From the NCBI RefSeq assembly GCF_021869535.1, contig NW_026262659.1:11462321-11526320 (forward strand): 64,000 nt of DNA. Reading direction: 5' to 3'. The stretch itself is not shown here. Numbering within the stretch: position 1 is the first letter of the stretch. Below are more notes on the stretch, generated by a model that did not search any database, was not told where the DNA came from, and saw only the letters and a program-made list of their open reading frames with translations. The stretch comes from Mytilus californianus (Eukaryota > Mollusca > Bivalvia > Mytilida > Mytilidae).

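Noticed and set aside
63684-63887. Minus-strand 67-codon open frame
   Set aside because: No recognised family and opposite to the PFAS intron end; no splice or conservation evidence.

Overview
The window is eukaryotic nuclear DNA: AT-rich, intron-rich and full of repeats. It most likely comes from a bivalve mollusc, probably a mussel (Mytilidae). That guess rests on the protein sequence and on repeat families I associate with mussels and oysters; no search was run.

The only clearly functional gene is the + strand gene for phosphoribosylformylglycinamidine synthase (PFAS, FGAR amidotransferase), step 4 of de novo purine synthesis. Nine coding exons (about 1.49 kb, roughly 498 codons) run from about 1475 to the right edge. 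Both ends of the gene lie outside the window. Every junction from the first exon donor to the last exon acceptor is GT-AG with matching phase, and the joined protein is collinear with PFAS from its N-terminal domain to the [14 protein letters not shown] motif. Introns make up about 97% of the window, and the last one is 30.2 kb.

The most unusual structure is in the introns. Four of the eight complete ones (after the exons ending at 3485, 10920, 13642 and 30736) begin with a minisatellite whose repeat unit contains the 3' end of the upstream exon plus its 5' splice site. Unit lengths are 50, 38, about 59-60 and 93 bp; copy numbers are about 76, 32, 62 and 4. The pre-mRNA therefore carries about 170 near-copies of authentic donors, and in all four cases skipping the first donor brings in an in-frame stop within nine codons. 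A fifth large array (57037-60712), deep in the last intron, alternates a 33-bp core with an optional 24-bp spacer. Both lengths are multiples of three, so it stays open for about 1,280 codons apart from one 2-nt deletion.

The rest of the introns is a graveyard of mobile elements. It holds a Penelope-like reverse transcriptase remnant (27.9-30.0 kb) split by two hairpin elements, a second remnant at 9.9-10.5 kb split by a MITE, and a third feeding into the 57-kb array. There is also a non-LTR retrotransposon 3' end (25.3-26.0 kb), a broken THAP plus DDE transposase-like gene (38.4-40.0 kb), and two fragments of a Crypton-like tyrosine recombinase on the - strand (46.6-48.9 kb). Three tRNA-derived SINEs have 11-13 bp target-site duplications, and there are several TA-flanked MITEs. 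A mollusc repeat with a 3' hairpin and CTAG end has long copies at 20.0-21.2, 54.5-56.3 and 61.3-62.6 kb. An exon-like segment at 18.49-18.64 kb resembles the start of a sugar/polyol transporter. No rRNA gene, functional tRNA or CRISPR was seen.
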